Positions 1 through 7,229 of a stretch of DNA of 37,597 nt are shown one piece after another. The translations under genes were made by a program, and so were the position numbers. The notes below the pieces were generated by a model. That model was not told the DNA's origin. It did no database searches and saw only the letters and a program-made list of their open reading frames with translations. The stretch is taken from the NCBI GenBank assembly GCA_018713665.1, contig DVOI01000079.1, forward strand, positions 1 through 37,597, in the 5' to 3' direction. Each line of letters opens with the position of its first letter. Within the stretch, counting starts at the first letter, position 1. This stretch comes from Ornithoclostridium faecigallinarum. GTDB taxonomy: Bacteria; Bacillota; Clostridia; Christensenellales; UBA3700.

Positions 1-41
1 CCAGCGTTCGTCCTGAGCCAGGATCAAACTCTCAAGTTCAA
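1..41 (-). rRNA. rrs: 16S rRNA, 5' end only (partial)
   Basis: Read on the minus strand, positions 32-21 give AGAGTTTGATCC and then GGCTCAGGACGAACGCTGG, the universally conserved start of bacterial 16S rRNA. The mature 5' end should lie about 8 nt upstream of AGAGTTTGAT, near position 41. Only the first ~41 nt are inside the window; the operon continues off the left edge. Confidence 0.97.
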
Positions 42-192
42 TCTCTAACTCTTTCTCTCAAATTGACTTCGTGTAGTTTTTTGTACACTTACTCTCTGAA
101 AAGAAACAGTTTTTGTCACATTTGTGCCTCAACCGTTCCCTTCCTTCCTATTCGCGTTTTCAATGTTCTCGCCGCCGCCTTTCCGCGACAGC
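42..192 (-). other. 16S rRNA leader (transcribed spacer)
   Basis: About 150 nt separate the predicted start of transcription (near 192) from mature 16S. Read on the minus strand it contains GAACATTGAAAAC (near 157-169), which resembles the antitermination/leader motifs of Firmicute rRNA operons. A small hairpin at 71-88 pairs GTGTA with TACAC. No ORF here is convincing. Confidence 0.6.
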
Positions 193-198
193 CTTGTA

Positions 199-227
199 AT
201 TGTATCACAACGATATTTTGATGTCAA
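199..227 (-). promoter_or_regulatory. rRNA operon promoter
   Basis: On the minus strand a perfect -35 TTGACA (222-227) is followed after 17 bp by -10 TACAAT (199-204). The ~38 bp upstream (228-266) are very A/T-rich with A- and T-tracts, like an UP element. The start should fall near 192, reading into the 16S gene. Confidence 0.9.
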
Positions 228-270
228 TTGTTTTTTCTTTGAAAAATAAAGAAATTTAACTTTTTCGACA

Positions 271-285
271 GCGCCGCCTCGGCGC
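271..285 (-). terminator. weak hairpin after mnmA
   Basis: A perfect inverted repeat, GCGCCG-CCT-CGGCGC, starts a few bases after the mnmA stop codon. No U-tract follows directly on the minus strand (the next bases are TGTCGAAAAAG), so termination may be inefficient and mnmA transcripts could run into the rRNA promoter region. Confidence 0.35.
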
Positions 286-289
286 CCTC

Positions 290-1372
290 TCACAGGTCGT
301 ACTTTGAGTCTATCTCTCCGCCTCCGAGGCACACCTCTCCTTGATAGAGCGCGACATATTGCCCCTCGACAATCGCCCTTTGAGCGCGCTCGAACGCGAC
401 CTCGACGCCGCCGCCCGGCAGCAGTCTTGCCCTCGCCGCCTGCAACGGCTGGCGATGGCGTATCCTCGCCATGCATTCGAACTCCTCGCCCTCGGGCTTC
501 AACGAAATGAAGTTGAAGTTTTCGCACATCAGCGCGTTGTGAAACAGCGACTCCTGGCTTTGCGAGACATACAAGACGTTCTTTGAGACATCCTTGCCGA
601 CGACGAACCACCGCCCGTCGTCCGCTCCGTCCACGCCGCCGATGCCCAGCCCCCTGCGCTGACCGAGAGTATAGTAGAACACCCCTTCGTGTTCACCCAA
701 AAGGGCGCCGTCATCGCCCCTGATCTCCCCCCTTTGCATGGGAAGATACTCGGACAAAAACGCGCGGAAGTTGCGCTCGCCGATGAAACATATCCCAGTG
801 CTGTCCTTCTTTTTCGCGGTCGGGATGCCGAAGCTCTCGGCGAGTTCGCGCACCTGCGGTTTGAGCAGATGCCCGATCGGGAACAGCACGTTGTCGAGCT
901 GCTCGCCCTTGACTTGATTGAGGAAGTAGGTCTGATCCTTGTTCTCGTCCGCGGCGCGGAGCAGCAGATTGAGCCCGTCGTCGTGAGCGATGCGGCAATA
1001 ATGCCCCGTCGCGACAAAGTCCGCCCCCATCTCTCGCGCCTTGGCGACGAACGGTTCGAACTTGATCTCGCGGTTGCACAACACATCGGGATTGGGCGTC
1101 CTGCCTTTGGCGTACTCGTCCAAAAACTTTTTGAACACGCGGTCGTAGTACTCGTCCGCGAAGTCTACGCTGAAATAGGGTATGCCCAGCCCGTCGCAGA
1201 CGCGCCTCACATCGTAGAAGTCCTCGTCCGCGGTACAATTGCCGCCCTCATCCGTCTCATGCCAATTGCGCATGAACAGACCGATCACGTCATAGCCCTG
1301 TTGTTTGAGGAGCGCGGCGGCGACAGAACTGTCCACGCCTCCGCTCATCCCCACCACTACCGTCTTTGCCAT
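290..1372 (-). CDS. mnmA: tRNA-specific 2-thiouridylase MnmA
   Basis: MnmA activates U34 of the Lys, Glu and Gln tRNAs with ATP and inserts sulfur to make s2U34. The 360-residue product has the expected length. It shows the PP-loop GMSGGVDSS (residues 8-16) and the two catalytic cysteines, Cys99 in NPDVLCN and Cys195 in STGICFIGER. An in-frame TTG lies 27 nt upstream, but the ATG at 1372 fits the family N-terminus (MAKTVVVGMSGG). No Shine-Dalgarno sequence precedes this ATG; instead a consensus promoter ends 6 bp before it, so the mRNA is probably leaderless. The gene stands alone, between the rRNA promoter and a divergently transcribed lipoprotein gene. Confidence 0.95.
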   Translation of the reverse strand: MAKTVVVGMSGGVDSSVAAALLKQQGYDVIGLFMRNWHETDEGGNCTADEDFYDVRRVCDGLGIPYFSVDFADEYYDRVFKKFLDEYAKGRTPNPDVLCNREIKFEPFVAKAREMGADFVATGHYCRIAHDDGLNLLLRAADENKDQTYFLNQVKGEQLDNVLFPIGHLLKPQVRELAESFGIPTAKKKDSTGICFIGERNFRAFLSEYLPMQRGEIRGDDGALLGEHEGVFYYTLGQRRGLGIGGVDGADDGRWFVVGKDVSKNVLYVSQSQESLFHNALMCENFNFISLKPEGEEFECMARIRHRQPLQAARARLLPGGGVEVAFERAQRAIVEGQYVALYQGEVCLGGGEIDSKYDL

Positions 1373-1378
1373 ATCCGC

Positions 1379-1407
1379 ATTATAACATATTCCGCGCAAA
1401 CGGGCAA
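1379..1407 (-). promoter_or_regulatory. mnmA promoter, leaderless geometry
   Basis: Minus strand: -35 TTGCCC (1402-1407), 17-bp spacer, perfect -10 TATAAT (1379-1384), then exactly six bases (GCGGAT) before the mnmA ATG. With the usual -10 to +1 distance, transcription would begin at the A of the start codon. Confidence 0.75.
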
Positions 1408-1443
1408 GAAAAACCGCGATCTCGCGCCGCCGAAACCCCGATA

Positions 1444-1472
1444 TTGACGTGCGCGCGCAAATATTGTATAAT
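1444..1472 (+). promoter_or_regulatory. promoter of the surface lipoprotein gene
   Basis: -35 TTGACG (1444-1449), 17-bp spacer, perfect -10 TATAAT (1467-1472). The start is expected near 1479, giving a ~50-nt leader that ends in an AAGGTGA ribosome binding site (1520-1526) before the ATG at 1530. Confidence 0.85.
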
Positions 1473-1529
1473 TATATTATAAATACGCTTTCGCGCTCCC
1501 TGTCGCCGAGCGATATGATAAGGTGAGAT

Positions 1530-4500
1530 ATGAAGTTTAAGAGAGTTTTGATCGTTGCGCTTGTCGCGCTCGTCCTGTTGAGCGCGGCGGCTTGCGTGAC
1601 CGACGATGAAAAAGGCAAGATTGAACCCGAGCAAAAGACGCAGCTGACCGCCGATATGATCACCGTCGGCGGAACATACAGCTATACCGGCGAACCCGTC
1701 TGCCCCGACCAAAACGGAACCATCTCCGTCGTCGCAGACGGCAGTCACGTCGACGCGTCGCAATTCACCTACTCCTACTCCGACAACGTCAACGCCGGCA
1801 CCGCATCCGTCACGGTCACCGCAAAGGAATCTTGCACAAAAGTGACCGGCAGTGCGACCGCGCACTTCGAGATCGCGCCCGCGACAAAGACCTCAACCGA
1901 CATCTCCGCTCTGCAAAGGCTGCTCGACGACCCCAATTACGGCACAATCTATTACGACGGCGACGACGAGCTCGCCGCAAATTCCGCCCTCGTCGTCCCC
2001 AAAGGAAAGACTTTGCAATTGAACAACGGACTGACCGTCAACGGCAAGCTGACCATCGACGGCACCTTGATCGTCTACAACAACGGCAAACTGTTAGGGA
2101 GCGGATCTTTGACCAACAACGGCACGCTCGAACTGAGGCGCGGCGCACGGCTGTTCGCGCCGAGCGGCACGATCTCGGGAGACGGCGACGTCGTCAACGA
2201 GGGCACCGTCTACGTCAATTCCGCAACGAATATCGACGGCAGCGTGGTCGTGCGCCGCGACCTGTCCGATGCCGAAATATTTCTCCAATACCCCGAGCTG
2301 AAATACGACAAAGACATCGCCGAGTATAAGCCGGGCAGGATAACAATCTCCCATCCCGACATCACCGGTACTGCCGACGGCAGCGGCTATTCCCCCGTCT
2401 ATTCCGACAACGACGGCGTGGGCACCGCAACCGTAACTTTGAGCGCGCCTATCGACGACGAACGCTTTTTCGGTACCGCTTCGGCGACCTATCGTATCGT
2501 CCCCGGCGACGTGACCGTCACATCGGTCGAAGACGCGCTCGACGCGCTTGCCGACGCCAATTACGACGTCGTGCGACTGATAGGACAGCAGCGTTATGCC
2601 GCCGACATCACCGTTCCCCAAGGCAAGACTTTGACGATCGCGTCAAGTCTTGACTGCACAGGCAAATTGACGAATCTCGGCACTCTGCAAGTCGAGGGAA
2701 CGTTGATGACAGACGACTTCGACGCCGATCAAAATGCGCATATCATCAACACGGGTACGATTTTTTGCAATTGCGACTTTGTCTTTGATCCGACCCGTAC
2801 CGACAACGCAAAAGGCACAATCTACTCCTATTGCGCACAATCTCCGGACCTTCCGGGCGCGATCGAAAAGCACGACATCGCCGCCCCGTCGACGGGCTTT
2901 GTCTTCGACCGGGCAACTCTGGCTTACAACGGCGCCGCTCACGACATCTTCCCCGTCACCGCATTCGGCGCGATCGGAATACGCGACATTTCGGTCGGCT
3001 ACTACCGCGACGGCAAGTCGACCAAAAACCTGACGTCCGTCGGCACGATAGAGGCGCGCTATTCCGTCGCCAAAAACTCGCGAAACGCCTATCGCGGCAG
3101 CGCTTCCCTTTCGTTCGAGATAGTCCCCGGGACCGCAAGCGTGTCAAACCGCACTGCGCTGAGATCCGCATTGAGCGACCCCGGCTATTACCTCGTCACG
3201 ATGACGGACGACATCACCGACATCGGCACCGTCCAAGTCCCCGAGGGAAAGACGCTCGACACCGGCGGAAATAAGCTGGAGTGCATCGACTTGATCAACT
3301 ACGGGACCGTGCTCAACCCCTATGACGGAGACCTCTCCGACCCGTCCGCCGTAGGCGCGCTGATCAGGGCGGACACGGTGACAAACGGCGGCAAGATCGT
3401 CAACGAAGGGATCGTCGCTCTGTCGCCCTTGCAAGACGCGTCGTGGCAGCAGCAAAGCGGCTCCGAATTTGTCAACGACGGCGTTGTATTCATCAATGAA
3501 ACCACCGGAGCGGAATTGGACGGCGACGTGCGCCGCCGCATATTCATCGGAAATGTCGACATTGCGCTCGAATACACGACGACCGCCTATGACGGCAGCG
3601 AAAAATGCCCGACGGTCACAGCAACAAAGGGCGACGACTCAATCCCTGCGGACGATATGACCGTGATCTACGCCGACAACGTCTCTGCCGGGCAAGCGAC
3701 GGTGACCGTCTCCGGGAAAGGCGGACTTTTCGCCGCGCTCGTCGGCTCAAAAACGCTCACCTTTGAGATAGAACGCGGCGCGACGACCGTGAGAGACAAG
3801 GTGTCTCTGCTCGCCGCCCTCGACGACGAAAATTGGAAGACTATCACCCTCGGCGCAGATATCAAGGTCGGTTCGGCCGCCATCGAATTGCACGAAAACA
3901 CCACCGTCGCTTGCGACGAATATAGGCTCGTCACGGACGTCGATAACATCCCGTACGTGCCCCAAACTTCAGCGATCACCGCGACCGCGACTTCGGTCGA
4001 TAGGCTGAGCGAGCTGCTGCGCTCGGCGACAGATATTACGCTCGGCAACGACTTGACCGGAAACATCATCAACGTCAAAGGGACGAAAACTCCCCTCGCC
4101 GTCACGCTCGACCTCGGCGGCAAGAGCCTCGGCGCGGCGCTCTATCTCGACGGCGACGGCAACACAATTGATTTAACCGTCACAAACTCTTCGGAGACGC
4201 AAAGCTATCTCGCGGGCAACGCGACCGCAACGGCGGCGGTCGTAATATCGGGAGATTCCAACCGCGATGTTACGCATTTGACGCTCGAGTCAATAAACAT
4301 AAACGGCATTGTCGTCGACGCGCCAAACGCTTCGGTCGATCTGACGGTCACGGACTGCATCATCACGAAGGGCGCAAACGGCAGAGCGGTCGATTTGAGC
4401 CGTCCGCAGTCCTCGGTTCAATCGCCGTTTGCCGCGAAGTTCACCGGCTGCACTATCTCGGGCGAAGAGGGCGTGTACGTCAACGCTCCGTCCGCAACCT

Positions 4501-4799
4501 TCACCCGCTGCACGATCACCGCCGACGGCGAATATAGAGCTCCGTCTTCGTCCCCCAATGCCGGCAGCGGCTTTGCGGCGGCGATATACTTCCAAGAAGG
4601 CGTGCCGACGTCGGTAGTCTTTGAGGAGTGCGAGCTGGAATCGACAAACGGCTATGCGCTCGTTCAAGCTCAAAGCGACGCCTACTCTACGACTTTTCCG
4701 GCGGCAAGCTACGCTATCCTGCTCGACGGCTGCACTCTGACCGGCGGCGACGGCAAGACGACGCATTGCGTGTCGAAGGACAATTTGACGATTAAATAA
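1530..4799 (+). CDS. large modular surface lipoprotein with Ig-like and beta-helix segments
   Basis: The 1089-residue protein is probably anchored to the outer face of the membrane. It begins with KFKR and a hydrophobic stretch ending LLSAAAC, a lipobox with Cys22 as the lipidated residue. An acidic linker follows. Four modules alternate: an Ig-like part (about residues 40-118, 253-330, 455-540 and 675-755), with signatures such as YSDNVNAGTASVTV and YADNVSAGQATVTV, and a low-complexity beta-solenoid part rich in LTNNGTLEL- or VNEGTVYVN-like turns. Each Ig-like part ends in F/Y-x-I-x-x-G/A. The last ~300 residues read like a right-handed parallel beta-helix (pectate-lyase-like fold) with repeated CTI turns. 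No catalytic motif is visible. Adhesion, glycan binding or a structural role are possible, but the function is unknown. The gene is monocistronic. Confidence 0.8.
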   Translation: MKFKRVLIVALVALVLLSAAACVTDDEKGKIEPEQKTQLTADMITVGGTYSYTGEPVCPDQNGTISVVADGSHVDASQFTYSYSDNVNAGTASVTVTAKESCTKVTGSATAHFEIAPATKTSTDISALQRLLDDPNYGTIYYDGDDELAANSALVVPKGKTLQLNNGLTVNGKLTIDGTLIVYNNGKLLGSGSLTNNGTLELRRGARLFAPSGTISGDGDVVNEGTVYVNSATNIDGSVVVRRDLSDAEIFLQYPELKYDKDIAEYKPGRITISHPDITGTADGSGYSPVYSDNDGVGTATVTLSAPIDDERFFGTASATYRIVPGDVTVTSVEDALDALADANYDVVRLIGQQRYAADITVPQGKTLTIASSLDCTGKLTNLGTLQVEGTLMTDDFDADQNAHIINTGTIFCNCDFVFDPTRTDNAKGTIYSYCAQSPDLPGAIEKHDIAAPSTGFVFDRATLAYNGAAHDIFPVTAFGAIGIRDISVGYYRDGKSTKNLTSVGTIEARYSVAKNSRNAYRGSASLSFEIVPGTASVSNRTALRSALSDPGYYLVTMTDDITDIGTVQVPEGKTLDTGGNKLECIDLINYGTVLNPYDGDLSDPSAVGALIRADTVTNGGKIVNEGIVALSPLQDASWQQQSGSEFVNDGVVFINETTGAELDGDVRRRIFIGNVDIALEYTTTAYDGSEKCPTVTATKGDDSIPADDMTVIYADNVSAGQATVTVSGKGGLFAALVGSKTLTFEIERGATTVRDKVSLLAALDDENWKTITLGADIKVGSAAIELHENTTVACDEYRLVTDVDNIPYVPQTSAITATATSVDRLSELLRSATDITLGNDLTGNIINVKGTKTPLAVTLDLGGKSLGAALYLDGDGNTIDLTVTNSSETQSYLAGNATATAAVVISGDSNRDVTHLTLESININGIVVDAPNASVDLTVTDCIITKGANGRAVDLSRPQSSVQSPFAAKFTGCTISGEEGVYVNAPSATFTRCTITADGEYRAPSSSPNAGSGFAAAIYFQEGVPTSVVFEECELESTNGYALVQAQSDAYSTTFPAASYAILLDGCTLTGGDGKTTHCVSKDNLTIK

Positions 4800-4827
4800 A
4801 TAGTTGCGCTCAAACCCTTGACAACTT

Positions 4828-4857
4828 TCCGCGTCCCAAAAAGGCGCGGATTTTTTT
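4828..4857 (+). terminator. intrinsic terminator of the lipoprotein gene
   Basis: TCCGCG pairs with CGCGGA across an 11-nt loop and is followed by seven T residues. Confidence 0.85.
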
Positions 4858-5000
4858 GTCAAGGAATGAGTACACTCTTTTTTTACAATACAAGATATTT
4901 TCGTCTCATTGCGTTGACCGCCGCAACAAACGCATTGCGCGTACGAGCCGTCAACCGTGCCGCGGTCGGCTTTGTGCGCCGACGCCGACTACGGAGATAC

Positions 5001-5756
5001 TCAACCGAATGCGCGCACATTGAACGATATTCCGCCGGGCAACAATTGCGGCAATATCTCGCGGTATCTGCCCTCTTCGGACGGGTCGGTCAAAATCAGG
5101 TCGACATGCGGCGCGCCGTGCAATTCGCACGTCCGCGCGATACGGGACGCAACGCCGACCGCGCCGTCAAAGACGGGACAGCAAAAGCGCTTTGAGATGA
5201 ATTCGGCAAGATAGGAGTAGTGCGTGCAGCCGATCACGACCGCGCCCAAGTCCGCGCGCGGATACGCCGCCAGGATGCGCTCCGCCTCCGCCTTTGCGCG
5301 TTTGAGGTCGGGCAGCCCGTACTCGACAAGATGAGCAAGGCGCGAACAATCGGGAGTGTTGACCTTTGCTCCGCTCACTTTGAGCAATGCGGCAAAGCGC
5401 GGCTGTTTGAGCGTCAGCGGCGTCGCCATCACCGTCAACTTGTCATACCTCGCCGCCGCAGGCTTGATCGCCGGCTCGGTACCGACAAATTCTATGTCGG
5501 AAAACTCGGCGCGCAATTCGTCAATGCAGACTGCGGTCGCCGTGTTGCACGCGAGCACGATCGTCTTTGCCCCCAAGTCTTTGAGCCGCGCACAATTGGC
5601 GCGCATAACCTTTTGCAGCCGCAGTTCGGACAAGCGTCCGTAAGGTGCATGAGCGTTGTCGGCAAAATATAATATTTTTCCTGCCCGTGTGCGTTCAAGC
5701 AACTTTTTGACGACGAATAGTCCGCCCATGCCCGAGTCGGTGACCGCTATATCCAT
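5001..5756 (-). CDS. murI: glutamate racemase
   Basis: MurI converts L- to D-glutamate for peptidoglycan. The 251 residues match the family. The N-terminal TDSGMGG carries Asp7, and the two catalytic cysteines are Cys70 (VLACNTATA) and Cys177 (VIGCTHYSYL); the family FADNAHAPYG segment is at 31-40. The ATG at 5756 is fixed by the short distance to DSG. No clear Shine-Dalgarno lies upstream (minus-strand sequence TAGTATTATGGT before ATG), so start efficiency is uncertain. The gene lies 33 bp downstream of the GPR-like gene on the same strand and may share its transcript. No good terminator was found after the stop codon. Confidence 0.93.
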   Translation of the reverse strand: MDIAVTDSGMGGLFVVKKLLERTRAGKILYFADNAHAPYGRLSELRLQKVMRANCARLKDLGAKTIVLACNTATAVCIDELRAEFSDIEFVGTEPAIKPAAARYDKLTVMATPLTLKQPRFAALLKVSGAKVNTPDCSRLAHLVEYGLPDLKRAKAEAERILAAYPRADLGAVVIGCTHYSYLAEFISKRFCCPVFDGAVGVASRIARTCELHGAPHVDLILTDPSEEGRYREILPQLLPGGISFNVRAFG

Positions 5757-5789
5757 ACCATAATACTATGCGCGAGCCGTGGCACGTTT

Positions 5790-6497
5790 TCACGAATACG
5801 CGGCAAAGATTGCTGCGGCGATCGTATTTGCGCACTCGCCGACAACGCTCTCGGCGTCGTAGGGAATGACGCTCCTTTGCCCCTCCGTCGTGTCGACGGC
5901 GCAGATCAGAGGCACTCCGACCGCGAGCACTCGCGTCCCGATGTAGTCGCCGTCGATGCACTTTCCCCCCGCGCTCGTTCCGCTTCCGGGGCGGATCCCT
6001 GCCGTCGTCAATTGATAGCACGCGCCTATCTTGCGCCAATCCGTCGTCGCGAGCGCGTCCGCGGCGATCACGAGATCGGGCTTGACGGCGCCCGCAAGAG
6101 AGGCGATCACGTCCGCGGAGTCCACTCCCGTCACCGCCCTGACTTCGGGCAGCACGGTCAAAAACGCGCCGTCTCTGTCCAGCCGTCTCAAAGCGTTCAC
6201 CGCATCTGCGCCGAACGCGTCGGAGACAAAAGACGAATTGCCAAGCCCTGCGACCAACACCTTCACGCCTCGCGCCAATCGTCTCATGGCATAGGCGAGC
6301 GCACGCGCCGCGGCGCTTCCCGTCACGGTGCAATAGTCGCCCTCTCTTCGGCTCAGCGCCCTTGCCGCAGCCTCGTCGATGTGCGAAAAGCGCAACTCAC
6401 AGCCGTACTTCTTCTCCAACCGCGAGATGTATCCGCCTCGCCATGCGGCGGCGTCCGAAAGCAGGTCCGAACCGTCCGATATCAAAAATTTTTGCAT
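5790..6497 (-). CDS. gpr: GPR-like germination protease (short form, peptidase family A25)
   Basis: GPR degrades small acid-soluble spore proteins at germination. The 235-residue product carries the family motifs: LVAGLGNSSFVSDAFG with Asp93, VTGVDSADVI, LVIAADALATTD with Asp147, and TTAGIRPGSG. The two aspartates correspond to those essential in the Bacillus enzyme. It is much shorter than the usual ~320-370 residues: the N-terminal propeptide and the conserved RTDLA region are missing, so it lacks the usual autoprocessing segment. The ATG at 6497 is chosen over an in-frame TTG at 6524; neither has a good ribosome binding site. A divergent GPR-fold protein with another role cannot be excluded. 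Confidence 0.75.
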   Translation of the reverse strand: MQKFLISDGSDLLSDAAAWRGGYISRLEKKYGCELRFSHIDEAAARALSRREGDYCTVTGSAAARALAYAMRRLARGVKVLVAGLGNSSFVSDAFGADAVNALRRLDRDGAFLTVLPEVRAVTGVDSADVIASLAGAVKPDLVIAADALATTDWRKIGACYQLTTAGIRPGSGTSAGGKCIDGDYIGTRVLAVGVPLICAVDTTEGQRSVIPYDAESVVGECANTIAAAIFAAYS

Positions 6498-6624
6498 ATC
6501 AAGAGCATTGACACAAAACGGCAAAACGATAGCGTTTGCGGCGCTTTTTGCTCATATTTGCGCCCGCGGACGCGACTTTGGCGCTCAAAAGCGCAAAAAT
6601 ACTCAAAAAAGCGCGTGCATTTTA

Positions 6625-6653
6625 TTGCTTTATGGGCGCAAGTGTGCTAAAAT
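6625..6653 (+). promoter_or_regulatory. rpsT promoter
   Basis: -35 TTGCTT (6625-6630), 17-bp spacer, -10 TAAAAT (6648-6653). The start is expected near 6660, 25 nt before the rpsT ATG. Confidence 0.8.
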
Positions 6654-6662
6654 GTTTTAGCA
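6645..6662. repeat. perfect palindrome over the rpsT -10 box and start site
   Basis: TGCTAAAA-TG-TTTTAGCA: 8-bp arms and a 2-bp centre covering the -10 hexamer and the predicted +1. It could be a repressor operator. If only its right half is transcribed it cannot form an RNA hairpin, which favours a DNA site over an RNA structure. Confidence 0.6.
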
Positions 6663-6684
6663 AATACGAAAACGGAGGGAACCT

Positions 6685-6957
6685 ATGCCTAACATTAAGT
6701 CCCAGAAAAAGAGAGTCGGCATCTCCGCCAAAGAGAACGAGATCAACGTCGCGAAGCGCAGCAGAGTCCGCGGCGCGATTAAGAAGTTCCAGGCGGCTGT
6801 CGAGGCGAAGGATTTCGAGAATGCGGAGAAGCTTCTGCGTGAGGCGATCTCTTTGATCGACTGCGCGAAGAACGACGGCATCTACAAGGCAGAGACGGCA
6901 AGCAGGAAGATCGGCAGACTTTCCAAGCAGCTGGACAAAGCGAAGAAAGCCGAGTGA
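6685..6957 (+). CDS. rpsT: 30S ribosomal protein S20
   Basis: S20 is a primary 16S rRNA binder in the small subunit. The 90-residue, lysine/arginine-rich helical protein starts MPNIKSQKKRV and has the family segments NVAKRSRVRGAIKKF and ETASRKIGRLSKQL. A GGAGG ribosome binding site (6674-6678) sits 6 nt before the ATG. The gene is monocistronic between its own promoter and a duplicated terminator, next to gpr as is common in Firmicutes. Confidence 0.98.
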   Translation: MPNIKSQKKRVGISAKENEINVAKRSRVRGAIKKFQAAVEAKDFENAEKLLREAISLIDCAKNDGIYKAETASRKIGRLSKQLDKAKKAE

Positions 6958-6969
6958 TTTGAACGAACG

Positions 6970-7032
6970 AAGTTCGGCGCGCCGTAAGGCGCGCATTTTA
7001 TTAAGTTCGGCGCGCCGTAAGGCGCGCATTTT
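6970..7032 (+). repeat. tandem duplication of the rpsT terminator, 33-bp period
   Basis: A 30-bp sequence beginning AAGTTCGGCGCGCC occurs identically at 6970-6999 and 7003-7032, giving two copies of the same terminator hairpin head to tail. Confidence 0.9.
6977..6999 (+). terminator. rpsT terminator, first copy
   Basis: GCGCGCC-GTAA-GGCGCGC stem followed by A and four T residues. Confidence 0.8.
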
Positions 7033-7035
7033 TTT
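7010..7035 (+). terminator. rpsT terminator, second copy
   Basis: The same GCGCGCC-GTAA-GGCGCGC stem, here followed by A and seven T residues, so probably the stronger of the two. Confidence 0.88.
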
Positions 7036-7154
7036 GTCGATCTTCGCTTTGCCGGTTTGATCGGCGTTTGCTCAAACTCCAAGCCCGCAACGCCTTCCCC
7101 GACACGCATATCTTTACATTGTGTTTCGGCTTTCAAAGCGCAGCCGTTGAAAGT

Positions 7155-7189
7155 GCGGCGGACGAGACAAAGATGGTCCCGTCCGCCGC
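7155..7189. other. unassigned 9-bp hairpin between convergent terminators
   Basis: GCGGCGGAC at 7155-7163 pairs perfectly with GTCCGCCGC at 7181-7189 across a 17-nt loop. No U-tract follows on either strand. It sits in the 7036-7197 gap between rpsT and the WG-repeat gene, where no gene is evident. Confidence 0.4.
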
Positions 7190-7197
7190 GTCATTTG

Positions 7198-7224
7198 AAA
7201 AAAGCGGCTCCCTTTCGGAGCCGC
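7198..7224 (-). terminator. terminator of the WG-repeat gene
   Basis: Minus strand: GCGGCTCC-GAAAG-GGAGCCGC stem followed by six T residues. Confidence 0.9.
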
Positions 7225-7229
7225 GCATT

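Noticed and set aside
1372..1399. Use of the TTG at 1399 as mnmA start
   Set aside because: It would place the start upstream of the -10 box (1379-1384) and adds nine residues not seen in the family.
5757..5800. A third leaderless promoter before murI (TAGTAT, six bases, ATG)
   Set aside because: The -10 has two mismatches and no -35 is found at 17 bp, so it was not called; murI may be co-transcribed with gpr.
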